Notes under the pieces: generated by a model
Database searches by the model: none
Told to the model about the DNA's origin: nothing
The model's input: only the letters and a program-made list of their open reading frames with translations
Origin: Ruminococcus sp.
GTDB lineage: Bacteria > Bacillota > Clostridia > Oscillospirales > Ruminococcaceae
NCBI GenBank assembly: GCA_017623515.1
Contig: JAGAOV010000017.1
Span: 241,325 to 305,324 of the forward strand
Direction of reading: 5' to 3'
Length of the DNA stretch: 64,000 nt
Translations under genes and position numbers: made by a program
Shown: piece by piece, positions 41,249-50,518 of the stretch
How the letters are laid out: the number at the start of each line of letters is the position of its first letter
How positions within the stretch are numbered: position 1 is the first letter of the stretch

Positions 41249-41326
41249 TTTTCTGGCACCTGCCTTTTCATAAAAACTCGCTGTTTATGGGTGAGCATTG
41301 CTCCTTGGAAACCCAGTACATGCGGT
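41249..41326 (-). ncRNA. Ribosomal protein L21 leader
   Basis: The transcribed leader between promoter and rplU on the minus strand contains GGGTTTCCAAGGAGCAATGCTCACCC and AGGCAGGTGCC segments (each in part) consistent with the known Firmicute L21 leader structure, which mediates autoregulation. Identification is by position and partial sequence. Confidence 0.6.
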
Positions 41327-41332
41327 TTTTTA

Positions 41333-41361
41333 ATTATAGCACAGCCTGTCCTGCAAGTCAA
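41333..41361 (-). promoter_or_regulatory. Promoter of the rplU cluster
   Basis: Minus-strand TTGACT (41361-41356) and TATAAT (41338-41333), spacer 17. Confidence 0.88.
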
Positions 41362-41514
41362 GTCCAAATTGTAAATTTTTATCTTTTTTTGAGAATGGAA
41401 AGAATGGTATCGTAGGAATGAAAAGGTGAAAATTCCATGCGTTGTTGAATTTGTGCATTTCATCGGAAATGGTTTGCGTTAAAATGTATAAAATGACATT
41501 TCACAAAGAAGGTC

Positions 41515-41543
41515 TTTACAAGAAGGGGCAGATGTGATAAAAT
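41515..41543 (+). promoter_or_regulatory. Promoter of the M15 peptidase gene
   Basis: TTTACA at 41515-41520 and TAAAAT at 41538-41543, spacer 17. Confidence 0.6.
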
Positions 41544-41584
41544 AAATATGTATATTATAACCTGCAATCTGAAAGGATTTTTAT

Positions 41585-42595
41585 ATGGAACAGCATAATT
41601 CAAACAGACAGAACGGCAGAAAACGCCGGAAGGCAAGATATGACCGTATCATTATTGCTCTTGCGATCGTGTTGATCCTTTTATTCCTTATGGGTTCATG
41701 TACCTGCAACTGTATTCAGTGTGTGTGCGCACCCTCTGAATCCGGCGAGACATCAGATAAGGATAAAGACAAGGATAAGGACGAGGAAAAGGAAACCGAT
41801 ACAAGCGGTACAGGCTCAGGAGTTATACCTGTCCCTGGTGCGGTACATGAGGCAATATCAGTTACTGCGGCTGATGAGGATGTGAAAAAAGGAACGCTTG
41901 TTATTGTTAATCAGGAAAATGAGTATACATTCCCGACAGGAGATGTTGTCCTTGCGAATGTTTCTGAAAGCGGAAATGCAAGCTATTCAGTAAGTGACAC
42001 CGGCATTCAGCTGGATAAGACAGTGGTTGATAATCTCAATCTTTTCTTATCTGAATTCAGTACAATATTCGGGACAAACGATCTTCAGGTGACAAACGGA
42101 TACCGCAGCAAGCAGGATCAGCACAGCCGCTATTCAAACGGCAGCTCGATTTTCCCAGGCGGATATTCTGACTACCACACTGCACGTTCATTTGACCTCT
42201 GCATAGCACCGGAAAGCGGACTTACAAGCTACTTTGTAGCAAACGGAGATTATGTATGGATAGATGAGCATGCGGCGGATTATGGCTTTATTCTTCGTTA
42301 TCCTGATGGAAAGATAGATGAAACCGGCGTTAATCCGAGAGCGTATACCTTCCATTATGCGGGAGTTCCTCATTCAGTGTATATGTACAACAATAATCTC
42401 TGCATGGAAGAATATGTGGAACTGCTGAAATCATATCCCTCAACATCACCGCTTACTGTTGATGCAAACGGTGTTTCATGGACAGTGTTCTATGTGGAAG
42501 CATCATCAGGCGGTACTGTAATAAATATTCCAAATCATCAGGAATACACAATATCCGGTGACAACATGGGCGGATTTATCGTAGCTTATCATTAA
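41585..42595 (+). CDS. Membrane-anchored M15 family D,D-carboxypeptidase (VanY-like)
   Basis: 336 residues. A basic N-terminus and one membrane helix (residues ~22-38) are followed by a Cys cluster (CTCNCIQCVC) and a DKDKDKDKDEE linker. The peptidase domain has the metal motif SDYHTARSFDLCI, the WIDEHAADYGFILRYP block and a C-terminal YTFHYAGVPH, matching the three parts of the M15B zinc site. It trims peptidoglycan stem peptides outside the cell. Monocistronic. Confidence 0.84.
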   Translation: MEQHNSNRQNGRKRRKARYDRIIIALAIVLILLFLMGSCTCNCIQCVCAPSESGETSDKDKDKDKDEEKETDTSGTGSGVIPVPGAVHEAISVTAADEDVKKGTLVIVNQENEYTFPTGDVVLANVSESGNASYSVSDTGIQLDKTVVDNLNLFLSEFSTIFGTNDLQVTNGYRSKQDQHSRYSNGSSIFPGGYSDYHTARSFDLCIAPESGLTSYFVANGDYVWIDEHAADYGFILRYPDGKIDETGVNPRAYTFHYAGVPHSVYMYNNNLCMEEYVELLKSYPSTSPLTVDANGVSWTVFYVEASSGGTVINIPNHQEYTISGDNMGGFIVAYH

Positions 42596-42602
42596 GAGAA
42601 TC

Positions 42603-42636
42603 AGAAGCAGCTTTTCGGAGCTGCTTCTTTCTTTGT
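42603..42636 (+). terminator. Terminator after the M15 peptidase gene
   Basis: Ten-base stem AGAAGCAGCT / AGCTGCTTCT with a 6-base loop and T-rich tail. Confidence 0.88.
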
Positions 42637-42750
42637 GTAATGCCGCCTTAGTTTGAAGCGGCATCAGCTTGTTTGTGTGAATTATCTAAAAATATAAGAT
42701 GTAGCCGGAACAAATTCTTTCTCAATTTTTCAAAAAAATCGGATAAGGAC

Positions 42751-42779
42751 TTGCAAAATACTTTAAAATGATGTACAAT
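42751..42779 (+). promoter_or_regulatory. Promoter of the lower-glycolysis operon
   Basis: TTGCAA at 42751-42756 and TACAAT at 42774-42779, spacer 17. Confidence 0.8.
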
Positions 42780-42842
42780 ATATATGTTTGGTGCAGCGCA
42801 CCGGAAATACTTGTATTTTAACATGAAAGGATGTCAAATCAA

Positions 42843-44063
42843 ATGGCAGGTTTAAACAAGGTTACAGTAGAAGATATTAACGTAAAGGGCAAGAAGGTTC
42901 TCGTAAGAGTTGACTTCAACGTTCCCATGAAGGACGGCGTTATCACAAACGACAACAGAATTCAGGCAGCTCTGCCCACTATCAAGAAGCTTATCGCTGA
43001 CGGCGGCAAGGTTGTTCTCTGCTCACATCTGGGCAAGCCGAAGAACGGTCCGGAAGCTAAGTTCTCTCTGAAGGCAGCTGCTGAAAGACTGGCAGAACTG
43101 GTTGACACAAAGGTTTCCTTTGTTGCTTCTGATGTTGTAGTTGACGAGACAGTAAAGGCTGCTGTTGACGCAATGAACGACGGCGAGATCATCGTTCTTG
43201 AGAACACAAGATTCCGCGGCGCAGATGAAACAAAGAATGGTGAAGAGTTCTCCAAGGAACTGGCTGCACTGGTTGACGGTGAAGTATTCGTAATGGACGC
43301 TTTCGGTTCTGCTCACAGAGCACATGCTTCCACAGCAGGCGTTACAAAGTTTGTTAAGGAAACAGCAGTAGGCTATCTGATGCAGAAGGAGATCCAGTAC
43401 CTCGGCAATGCTGTAGAGGTTCCGGAAAGACCTTTCGTTGCGATCCTCGGCGGTGCTAAGGTTGCTGACAAGCTGAACGTTATCTCAAACCTCCTCGAAA
43501 AGTGCGATACACTGATCATCGGCGGCGGTATGGCTTATACATTCATCAAGGCTAACGGCGGTTCTATCGGTACATCTCTCGTTGATGACGAAAAGATCGA
43601 CTACTGCAAGGAAATGCTGGCTAAGGCTGAGTCTCTCGGCAAGAAGATCCTGCTTCCTGTTGATACAGCTATCACAGCTGAATTCCCGAATCCGATCGAC
43701 GCTGAGATCGAGATCGAGATCTGCAAGTCCTGCGAGATTCCGGCTGACAAGATGGGTCTGGACATCGGTACAGAGACACAGGCTCTGTTCGCAGAGGCTG
43801 TAAAGTCTGCTAAGACTGTAGTATGGAACGGCCCGATGGGCGTATTCGAGAACCCGATCCTTGCAAAGGGTACTATCGCTGTTGCTAAGGCTCTGGCTGA
43901 AACAGACGCTACAACAATTATCGGCGGCGGCGACTCCGCAGCAGCTGTTATGCAGCTGGGCTTTGCTGATAAGATGAGCCACATCTCTACAGGAGGCGGC
44001 GCATCTCTGGAATATCTGGAAGGCAAGGTTCTTCCGGGCGTTGATGTAATTGCTGATAAGTAA
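42843..44063 (+). CDS. pgk: Phosphoglycerate kinase
   Basis: 406 residues from ATG 42843, ten bases after AAAGG; an in-frame ATG at 42831 touches that site. It makes ATP from 1,3-bisphosphoglycerate. Motifs: [45 protein letters not shown], and the C-terminal [12 protein letters not shown] and [13 protein letters not shown] nucleotide loops. Highly biased codons. First gene of the operon with tpiA and gpmI. Confidence 0.96.
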   Translation: MAGLNKVTVEDINVKGKKVLVRVDFNVPMKDGVITNDNRIQAALPTIKKLIADGGKVVLCSHLGKPKNGPEAKFSLKAAAERLAELVDTKVSFVASDVVVDETVKAAVDAMNDGEIIVLENTRFRGADETKNGEEFSKELAALVDGEVFVMDAFGSAHRAHASTAGVTKFVKETAVGYLMQKEIQYLGNAVEVPERPFVAILGGAKVADKLNVISNLLEKCDTLIIGGGMAYTFIKANGGSIGTSLVDDEKIDYCKEMLAKAESLGKKILLPVDTAITAEFPNPIDAEIEIEICKSCEIPADKMGLDIGTETQALFAEAVKSAKTVVWNGPMGVFENPILAKGTIAVAKALAETDATTIIGGGDSAAAVMQLGFADKMSHISTGGGASLEYLEGKVLPGVDVIADK

Positions 44064-44116
44064 TTGACTACAGAAGAGAAAACTTTTTCTAAAAGACACT
44101 TTAGACAGCCCTGAAA

Positions 44117-44590
44117 ATGGATATTGATATTTTAATAATTTTTGTTTTGGTATTTGTGATTTTCTTTGGTTTGAGTTTGCTGTTATTTATCTGTGGACTG
44201 GAATTTGGTTTTAATCTTTCTTACAGAATTAACGGAGTGAAATTGAGTAGATCCAAATGGACAAAAATCAATGCAAAAGTTGTAAGTATTAAAATGATTT
44301 CGGAAAAGACGATACGGTTTCGTCATGGTAGTACATCGGGAAGTCTTTGCGAATGCACTGTGATTTATTATGTTGATGGCATAAAGTACAAAAAGCATAT
44401 TATAAGTCCGGATGCTGTTTTGCAGGGAAAATATGTTTCACTATATTATAAAAACAGCAAACCGGTCTGCATTAAGCAAATATCACGAATACTACCTAAA
44501 AAAAGAAACATACCGCTTGCAGCTTTTTTGATTATTTTAAGTGCGATTTCTTTTATCAGCGGCTGTCTGATAATTTCAGAGTTAATTTAA
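44117..44590 (+). CDS. DUF3592-like membrane protein inside the glycolytic operon
   Basis: 157 residues. One membrane helix at each end (about 5-30 and 133-155) encloses a soluble region with KINAKVVSIKMIS and YYVDGIKYKKHII, like DUF3592 proteins of unknown function. It lies between pgk and tpiA with no good ribosome site, and its A/T-rich codons differ sharply from the biased codons of both neighbours, suggesting later insertion. Expression should be low despite the strong operon promoter. Confidence 0.65.
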   Translation: MDIDILIIFVLVFVIFFGLSLLLFICGLEFGFNLSYRINGVKLSRSKWTKINAKVVSIKMISEKTIRFRHGSTSGSLCECTVIYYVDGIKYKKHIISPDAVLQGKYVSLYYKNSKPVCIKQISRILPKKRNIPLAAFLIILSAISFISGCLIISELI

Positions 44591-44604
44591 AAGGAGAAAA
44601 TATC

Positions 44605-45372
44605 ATGAACAAGGCACTGAGAAAGGCTATTATTGCCGGCAACTGGAAGATGAATAAGAACCGCAAGGAAGCTGCTGAGCTGATCGAGGCTCTGAAGCCT
44701 ATCGCAGCTGACAAGACCTGCGGCGTAGTTATCTGCGTACCTTTCACAAATCTGGAAACAGCTCTCCGCCTCACAGAAGGCACAAACATCGAGGTTGGTG
44801 CTGAGAACGTACACTTCGAGAAGAGCGGCGCATTCACAGGCGAAATTTCCGCTGATATGCTGACAGAAATGGGCGTTAAGTATGTTATCATTGGTCACTC
44901 CGAGAGAAGACAGTACTTCGGCGAAACTGACGAAACAGTATGCAAGAGAACAATGGCTGCTCTGGAAGCAGGCATGACAGCTATCCTCTGCGTTGGCGAA
45001 ACTCTTGAAGAAAGAGAACTGGGCATCACAGAAGAGATCGTTGCTAAGCAGGTTAAGGTTGCTCTTTCCAAGGCTTGCGCACACTGTGTAAAGAACGTAG
45101 TTATCGCATACGAGCCGGTATGGGCTATCGGTACAGGCAAGACTGCTACAGCTGAACAGGCTGAAGAGGTTTGCGCATTCATCCGTAAGACTGTTGCTGG
45201 TATGTTCGGTCAGGAAGCTGCTGACGGCATGACAATCCAGTACGGCGGTTCTATGAACGAGAAGAACTGCGCAGAGCTGCTGGCTAAGGAGAACATCGAC
45301 GGCGGTCTTATCGGCGGTGCATCTCTGGTTGCTGAGAAGTTCGGCGTTCTGCTGGAAGAGGCTTCCAAGTAA
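44605..45372 (+). CDS. tpiA: Triosephosphate isomerase
   Basis: 255 residues. Interconverts glyceraldehyde 3-phosphate and dihydroxyacetone phosphate. GNWKMNKN at the start, catalytic His in IGHSERRQYFGE and catalytic Glu in AYEPVWAIGTGK, then the phosphate loop GGSMNEKN and GGLIGGASL. AAAGGAG precedes the ATG. Confidence 0.96.
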   Translation: MNKALRKAIIAGNWKMNKNRKEAAELIEALKPIAADKTCGVVICVPFTNLETALRLTEGTNIEVGAENVHFEKSGAFTGEISADMLTEMGVKYVIIGHSERRQYFGETDETVCKRTMAALEAGMTAILCVGETLEERELGITEEIVAKQVKVALSKACAHCVKNVVIAYEPVWAIGTGKTATAEQAEEVCAFIRKTVAGMFGQEAADGMTIQYGGSMNEKNCAELLAKENIDGGLIGGASLVAEKFGVLLEEASK

Positions 45373-45398
45373 GCTTTATCTGAATCTATAAAATGTAA

Positions 45399-45426
45399 AG
45401 CGGGCGGCGAACAACCGCCCGTTTTT
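45399..45426 (+). terminator. Intercistronic hairpin between tpiA and gpmI
   Basis: CGGGCGG / CCGCCCG stem with a 7-base loop and five Ts, ending 17 bases before the gpmI start. It could partly terminate or stabilise the upstream mRNA. Confidence 0.75.
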
Positions 45427-45442
45427 GAAAGGATGTAATATT

Positions 45443-46957
45443 ATGAGCAAAAAGCCAATCGCTCTTATCATTATGGACGGCTACGGCTATAATCCTGAGG
45501 ATTACGGCAATGCTATCGCAGCTGCAAACAAGCCGAATCTTGACAAGTATTTTCAGGGCCCCAACACACTGATCGGTGCTTCTGGTCTCGACGTAGGTCT
45601 GCCGGACGGTCAGATGGGCAACTCTGAGGTTGGTCATACAAACATCGGCGCAGGCAGAATCGTTTACCAGATGCTGGTAAAGATCACCAAGGACATCAAG
45701 GACGGCGTTTTCTTCAAGAATCCTGCACTGACTGCTGCAATTGAAAACTGCAAGAAGAATGACAGCGCACTCCACCTGATGGGACTGCTTTCTCCGGGCG
45801 GCGTTCACAGCCACATGGAGCACCTCTATGGTCTGCTGGAAATGGCAAAGCAGAACGGTCTCGAAAAGGTTTATGTTCACGCATTCCTTGACGGACGTGA
45901 CGTTCCTCCGTCCTCTGCGGCTGACTTCATGAAGGAAGCTTGTGCAAAGCTTGAAGAAATCGGCGTTGGCAAGGTTGCAACTATCTCCGGACGTTATTAT
46001 GCAATGGACAGAGATAATGCATGGGATCGTGTTGAAAAGGCATATGCAGCTCTCGTATACGGCGAAGGCGTTGAAGGCTGCTGCCCTGTAAAGGCTATTG
46101 AGGATTCCTATGCAAACGGCGTTACAGACGAATTCATGCTGCCTACAGTTGTTGATGCAGAAGGCACTATCAAGGAGAACGACAGCGTTGTATTCTTCAA
46201 CTTCCGTCCTGACCGTGCAAGACAGATCACACGCTGCTTTGTTGATCCGGAGTTTGCAGGTTTTGAGCGCAGAAACGGCTATTTCCCTGTACATTTCGTA
46301 TGCATGGCGCAGTATGACGCTGCAATGCCTAATGTATCTGTTGCATATCCGCCGGAAGAGCTGACAATGACTCTGGGCGAATACCTGAGCAAAAGCGGCA
46401 AGACACAGCTTCGTATCGCTGAAACACAGAAGTATGCACACGTTACATTCTTCTTCAACGGCGGAGAGGAAACAACATTTGAGGGTGAGGACAGAATCCT
46501 TATCCAGAGTCCGGATGTTCCTACATTTGATATGAAGCCTGAAATGAGTGCGTATGAAGTAGCTGACGCTGTTGTAAAGGCTATTGAAAGCGACAAGTAT
46601 GACGTTATCATCCTGAACTATGCTAACTGCGACATGGTAGGTCACACAGGTATTTTTGACGCAGCAAAGGCAGCTGTTGAGGCTGTTGATACATGCGTTG
46701 GAAAAATGGTTGATGCTATCCTTGCAAAGGGCGGCGTTGCACTTATCACAGCTGACCACGGCAATGCAGATAAAATGTATGAACCGGACGGTGCTGCATT
46801 TACAGCACATACAACAAATCCTGTTCCGTTTGTAGTAGTAGGTGAGGACTGTGAACTTCGTGAGGGCGGTGTTCTTGCTGACATTGCACCTACAATGCTT
46901 GAGCTGCTGGGCCTGCCTCAGCCGGAGGAAATGACTGGTAAGAGTCTGATTAAGTAA
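45443..46957 (+). CDS. gpmI: 2,3-bisphosphoglycerate-independent phosphoglycerate mutase
   Basis: 504 residues, two-metal alkaline-phosphatase-like enzyme. LIIMDGYGYNP holds the first metal ligand, GNSEVGHTNIGAGR the phosphoserine, HAFLDGRDVPP and ITADHGNADKM further metal ligands. It converts 3- to 2-phosphoglycerate. ATG 45443 follows AAAGGATG. Last gene of the glycolytic operon. Confidence 0.96.
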   Translation: MSKKPIALIIMDGYGYNPEDYGNAIAAANKPNLDKYFQGPNTLIGASGLDVGLPDGQMGNSEVGHTNIGAGRIVYQMLVKITKDIKDGVFFKNPALTAAIENCKKNDSALHLMGLLSPGGVHSHMEHLYGLLEMAKQNGLEKVYVHAFLDGRDVPPSSAADFMKEACAKLEEIGVGKVATISGRYYAMDRDNAWDRVEKAYAALVYGEGVEGCCPVKAIEDSYANGVTDEFMLPTVVDAEGTIKENDSVVFFNFRPDRARQITRCFVDPEFAGFERRNGYFPVHFVCMAQYDAAMPNVSVAYPPEELTMTLGEYLSKSGKTQLRIAETQKYAHVTFFFNGGEETTFEGEDRILIQSPDVPTFDMKPEMSAYEVADAVVKAIESDKYDVIILNYANCDMVGHTGIFDAAKAAVEAVDTCVGKMVDAILAKGGVALITADHGNADKMYEPDGAAFTAHTTNPVPFVVVGEDCELREGGVLADIAPTMLELLGLPQPEEMTGKSLIK

Positions 46958-46968
46958 ATTTATAATAA

Positions 46969-47000
46969 GGGAGCTGAAGCTTTTGCGTCAGCTCCTTTTT
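46969..47000 (+). terminator. Terminator after gpmI
   Basis: GGAGCTGA / TCAGCTCC stem with a 10-base loop, then TTTTT. Confidence 0.88.
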
Positions 47001-47013
47001 CTTATATAAATGG

Positions 47014-47048
47014 TCTGCGTGACTTCGTGGGCACTGTCCCCTACAAAT
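47014..47048. repeat. Half copy of the palindromic intergenic element
   Basis: GTGACTTCGTGGGCACTGTCCCCTACAAATG (block of this position) shares its end CTGTCCCCTACA-AAT with the 76-base element at 31007-31082. Confidence 0.45.
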
Positions 47049-47167
47049 GAAACGCATAAACTATAACATCATGACTTACCACTATAAAGATAATCAGACC
47101 TGATGCTATATAAATAAAGTTCCAATTACCAGATATTTGCATATAATACACAAAGGAGGTGCAGCAT

Positions 47168-47515
47168 ATGGCTGAGAGTGCAGTAATTACAGCAATTGTA
47201 ATGCTCAGTATATTGGCTGTGATAGAGCTTGTATATATATTTGCAGCTCCCACAGGTTCGTATAATGAAAAGGATGCATTCACAGTGCTTGTGTACAGAA
47301 CAGATGACGCTGATTTTGCACGTTTTCTCAGAAGCTTTATCAGTCAGCGTCGATGGATGGAGTGCGGTATTTTCGAGAAAATATACGTGGTGTATACAGG
47401 CTCACCGGAAAATATTTCAGATGAAGTCAGAGAAATATGCTGCCGGAGAAAGGATATTGTTTTTATGGGTGCAGATGAGTTTTCTGCAATTCTGAACGGC
47501 GATAAAAACTCTTAG
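47168..47515 (+). CDS. Small single-pass membrane protein, unknown
   Basis: 115 residues from ATG 47168 behind AAAGGAGGTG. Residues ~5-28 form one membrane helix; the rest is soluble and contains TVLVYRTDDADFARFLRSFI and EICCRRKDIVFMGADEF, with a CC pair. It resembles no family I can name. It precedes recD2, which has its own promoter. Confidence 0.6.
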   Translation: MAESAVITAIVMLSILAVIELVYIFAAPTGSYNEKDAFTVLVYRTDDADFARFLRSFISQRRWMECGIFEKIYVVYTGSPENISDEVREICCRRKDIVFMGADEFSAILNGDKNS

Positions 47516-47522
47516 AAAGACC

Positions 47523-47551
47523 TTGCAATTTGTCAGAGAAAATAGTATAAT
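47523..47551 (+). promoter_or_regulatory. Promoter of recD2-comF-mreB
   Basis: TTGCAA at 47523-47528 and TATAAT at 47546-47551, spacer 17. Confidence 0.85.
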
Positions 47552-47589
47552 GTAAATATGAGTATGCAATGAGAAATGGAGGTGTGGAT

Positions 47590-49833
47590 GTGGAGGAAAG
47601 AACTCTTCGTATTGAGGGAACAGTTGAAAATGTAATGTTCCGCAATGAACAGAACGGCTATGTTGTCCTTGACCTTGACGCAGGCGGCGAGCTTATAACA
47701 GTCGTAGGCGAGATCGGTGATGTTGATGAGGGCGAGAGGCTTGTTCTGGAGGGAAGTTATGTCGCCCATCCACGCTTCGGCACTCAGTTTAAGGCTCATT
47801 ACTGTGAAAGAAAGCTTCCTGCGGATTCTCTGAATATACAGAAATATTTAGCCTCCGGAGCAATAAAAGGCATAGGGCCTTCTCTTGCACGGAAGATAGT
47901 GGATGTTTTTGGTGCGGATACCCTTGAGATAATGGAAAAAGAACCTTCAAGGCTTCTGGAAATAAAGGGAATTTCGCCCAAAAAATGTGAAAATATTGCC
48001 GCAGAGGTAAAGGAAATATTTGCTCTGAGAGGCATTATGACATTCCTTTCACAGTACGGTATACGTTCAAAATACGCCATGCGTGTATATAAAAAATACG
48101 GCAGCGGCGGAATTGATATGATATGTGCAAATCCCTATCTTTTGTGTTCGTCAGGAATAGAGCTTGAATTCAGCCGAGTTGAGAAGCTTGCCGCAGATAT
48201 GCATATAAAGCAGGATTCACCTGAACGTGTGGCGGCAGGAATTGAATATATACTTAACTTTAACCATACGAAAAACGGTCATGTGTGCATTCCTCTTGAA
48301 AAGCTTGAACCCACTGCAACCAATTACCTTGGAGTTTCTCAGAAGGTTTTCTACGAGGTTTACCAGCAGGAGATAAGCGAAGGAAATATATGCGAATACC
48401 TCAAGGGTGAGGATGAATATGTATACATGCCGGATTATTTCTGTGCGGAAAGATATATTGCAGACCGAGTGAAAGTGCTTTGCGATTTCAGTACAATGGA
48501 CGAGCTTTCAAAGTATGAGAGGATGATAGACGAGGAAGAAGTCAAGAACCGCATTACCTATGAAAAGCTCCAGCGTGAAGCAATTGCCACAGCTCTTGCA
48601 AGAAGCATCATGATAATGACAGGCGGCCCTGGTACAGGCAAGACCACTACTCTTAATGCAATTATTTCCCTTTATGAAAGACAGGGCTGTAAGGTAATGA
48701 TAGCAGCACCAACAGGACGTGCAGCGCAGCGTATATCAGACCTTACAGGCTATGAAGCAAAGACTATTCATCGTCTGCTTGAAGTGGAATTCGATATGAC
48801 AGGCGTTCCAAGATTCAAGCACAATGAGCATAATCCTCTTATTTGCGATGTCATGGTAGTTGATGAAATGTCTATGGTTGATGTACAGCTTTTTGAGGGA
48901 CTTTTAAGGGCACTGCGAATTGGCTGCAAAGTCATACTTGTTGGAGACAGTGACCAGCTGCCGTCAGTAGGCGCAGGAAATCTTCTTAAAGACCTTATTG
49001 ACAGCAATACAGTTCCGGTTATCGCACTCAAACAGATATTCCGTCAGGCACAGCAAAGCTGTATCATAACCAATGCGCATAAGATAATCAGCGGAGAATA
49101 TCCTGATCTTACAAGGAAGGACGCCGACTTTTTCTTTTTCCAGCGGCTTGAACCTGAAAAGGTAACAGAACTTCTGCTTGAGCTTGCAAGGGACAGACTT
49201 CCCAAGGCGTACAAGTATTCTCCAACGGAACATATACAGATAATTACTCCGTCCAGAAAAGGAAGTCTCGGAGTAGTGGAGCTTAACAAGAAGCTTCAGC
49301 ATGCACTCAATCCGCCTAAGCAGGGACTCGCAGAGACAAAGTCCATGCTTTATACCTTCCGTGAGGGCGATAAGGTAATGCAGATGAAGAATAATTATGA
49401 CATTGTATGGCATAAGGGTGATGAAGAAGGTACGGGGATCTTCAACGGTGATATAGGAAAGATATTGAGTATAAATAAAGGAAGCGGAGAAGCTGTTGTG
49501 GATTTTGATTCAAGGCGTGTGGTGTATCCATTTGATATGCTTGAACAGCTTGAGCTTGCCTATGCGGTGACAGTTCATAAAAGTCAGGGCAGTGAGTTTG
49601 AAGCGGTGATAATGCCTGTTCTAGGTGATTTCCCGAAGCTTTATTACCGTAATCTTCTTTATACGGCAGTTACCCGTGCAAAGAAGCTTTTTATTCTTAT
49701 AGGCTCACAGACCAAGGTAAATCTCATGGTTGACAATAATCGACGTACAAAACGCATATCCTGTTTAAGGCATATGCTTTCAAGGAAAGAAAATAATGAA
49801 GATGACACAGAAGCTATGCCGCTTTTGTATTGA
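47590..49833 (+). CDS. recD2: RecD-like DNA helicase (RecD2)
   Basis: 747 residues from GTG 47590 (GGAGG seven bases upstream), or seven more from ATG 47569. Superfamily 1B 5'-3' helicase. An N-terminal OB-like part (RIEGTVENVMFRNEQNGY) and helix-hairpin-helix region (IKGIGPSLARKIVDVFG) precede the motor with Walker A GGPGTGKTTT, MVVDEMSMVD, GDSDQLPSVGAG and the C-terminal VHKSQGSEFEAV and YTAVTRAKK. It serves DNA repair. It overlaps comF by 38 bases. Confidence 0.94.
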   Translation: MEERTLRIEGTVENVMFRNEQNGYVVLDLDAGGELITVVGEIGDVDEGERLVLEGSYVAHPRFGTQFKAHYCERKLPADSLNIQKYLASGAIKGIGPSLARKIVDVFGADTLEIMEKEPSRLLEIKGISPKKCENIAAEVKEIFALRGIMTFLSQYGIRSKYAMRVYKKYGSGGIDMICANPYLLCSSGIELEFSRVEKLAADMHIKQDSPERVAAGIEYILNFNHTKNGHVCIPLEKLEPTATNYLGVSQKVFYEVYQQEISEGNICEYLKGEDEYVYMPDYFCAERYIADRVKVLCDFSTMDELSKYERMIDEEEVKNRITYEKLQREAIATALARSIMIMTGGPGTGKTTTLNAIISLYERQGCKVMIAAPTGRAAQRISDLTGYEAKTIHRLLEVEFDMTGVPRFKHNEHNPLICDVMVVDEMSMVDVQLFEGLLRALRIGCKVILVGDSDQLPSVGAGNLLKDLIDSNTVPVIALKQIFRQAQQSCIITNAHKIISGEYPDLTRKDADFFFFQRLEPEKVTELLLELARDRLPKAYKYSPTEHIQIITPSRKGSLGVVELNKKLQHALNPPKQGLAETKSMLYTFREGDKVMQMKNNYDIVWHKGDEEGTGIFNGDIGKILSINKGSGEAVVDFDSRRVVYPFDMLEQLELAYAVTVHKSQGSEFEAVIMPVLGDFPKLYYRNLLYTAVTRAKKLFILIGSQTKVNLMVDNNRRTKRISCLRHMLSRKENNEDDTEAMPLLY

Positions 49834-50518
49834 TATAATATATCCGAACCGCTGTCCATGCTGCGGAGAATTTATAGTGTGGAATGAACTTATATGCAGT
49901 GAATGCGCCGGAAAGGTGCGTATAGATACAGATTCACTTTGCAGAAAATGCGGAAAGGCAAAGGAAGACTGCATATGCACAGGAAAGCTTATGTATGATG
50001 AAGCGGCAGCAATATCCTATTATGAGGATGAAGCGAAAACAGGACTTATTGCAATGAAAAATTCTGTAAGCAGGAATTTCGGATGGTATGCAGGCATAGA
50101 GATCGGAAGTTGGATAATGACGCAGCCGGAGTGGATGAAATGTGACGGCATAGTTCCTGTGCCTATGAGCAGAAGCAAAAAAATGCTCAGAGGGTATAAT
50201 CAGGCAGATATAATAGCAAAGGGAATATGTGATGTAACAGGCATTCCGCTGATGAAAGACTGCATAATCAAGAAACACAGCCGGCAGGAACAGCATACCC
50301 TTGGAGCAAAGGAACGTGCAGAGAATGTATACAGCTTTATTCCGGCAGGACGTGACCTCGATGGAAAGAGACTTATAATTTGCGATGACATAATAACTAC
50401 CGGAAGTACCATTAACCGGTGTGCAGAAATACTTAAAGACTGCGGTGCAGAGAAAGTTTATGCCGCAGCCGCAGCGGTTACAGTAAGAAAGAGAGAGGAA
50501 CAAGATGGCAGCAATTGA
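49796..50518 (+). CDS. comF: ComF family phosphoribosyltransferase-like protein
   Basis: 240 residues. Two CxxC pairs (CPCCGEF, CSECAG) and CRKCG...CICTG give zinc sites at the N-terminus; the PRPP-binding loop IICDDIITTGSTIN is near residue 200. ComF helps bring transforming DNA into the cytoplasm in competent Firmicutes. It overlaps recD2 upstream and mreB downstream, so the three genes are coupled. Confidence 0.92.
   Translation: MKMTQKLCRFCIDIIYPNRCPCCGEFIVWNELICSECAGKVRIDTDSLCRKCGKAKEDCICTGKLMYDEAAAISYYEDEAKTGLIAMKNSVSRNFGWYAGIEIGSWIMTQPEWMKCDGIVPVPMSRSKKMLRGYNQADIIAKGICDVTGIPLMKDCIIKKHSRQEQHTLGAKERAENVYSFIPAGRDLDGKRLIICDDIITTGSTINRCAEILKDCGAEKVYAAAAAVTVRKREEQDGSN

Noticed and set aside
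45386-46810. 474-codon minus-strand open frame
   Set aside because: Fully antisense to gpmI, very Cys-rich, no family signature and no ribosome site.
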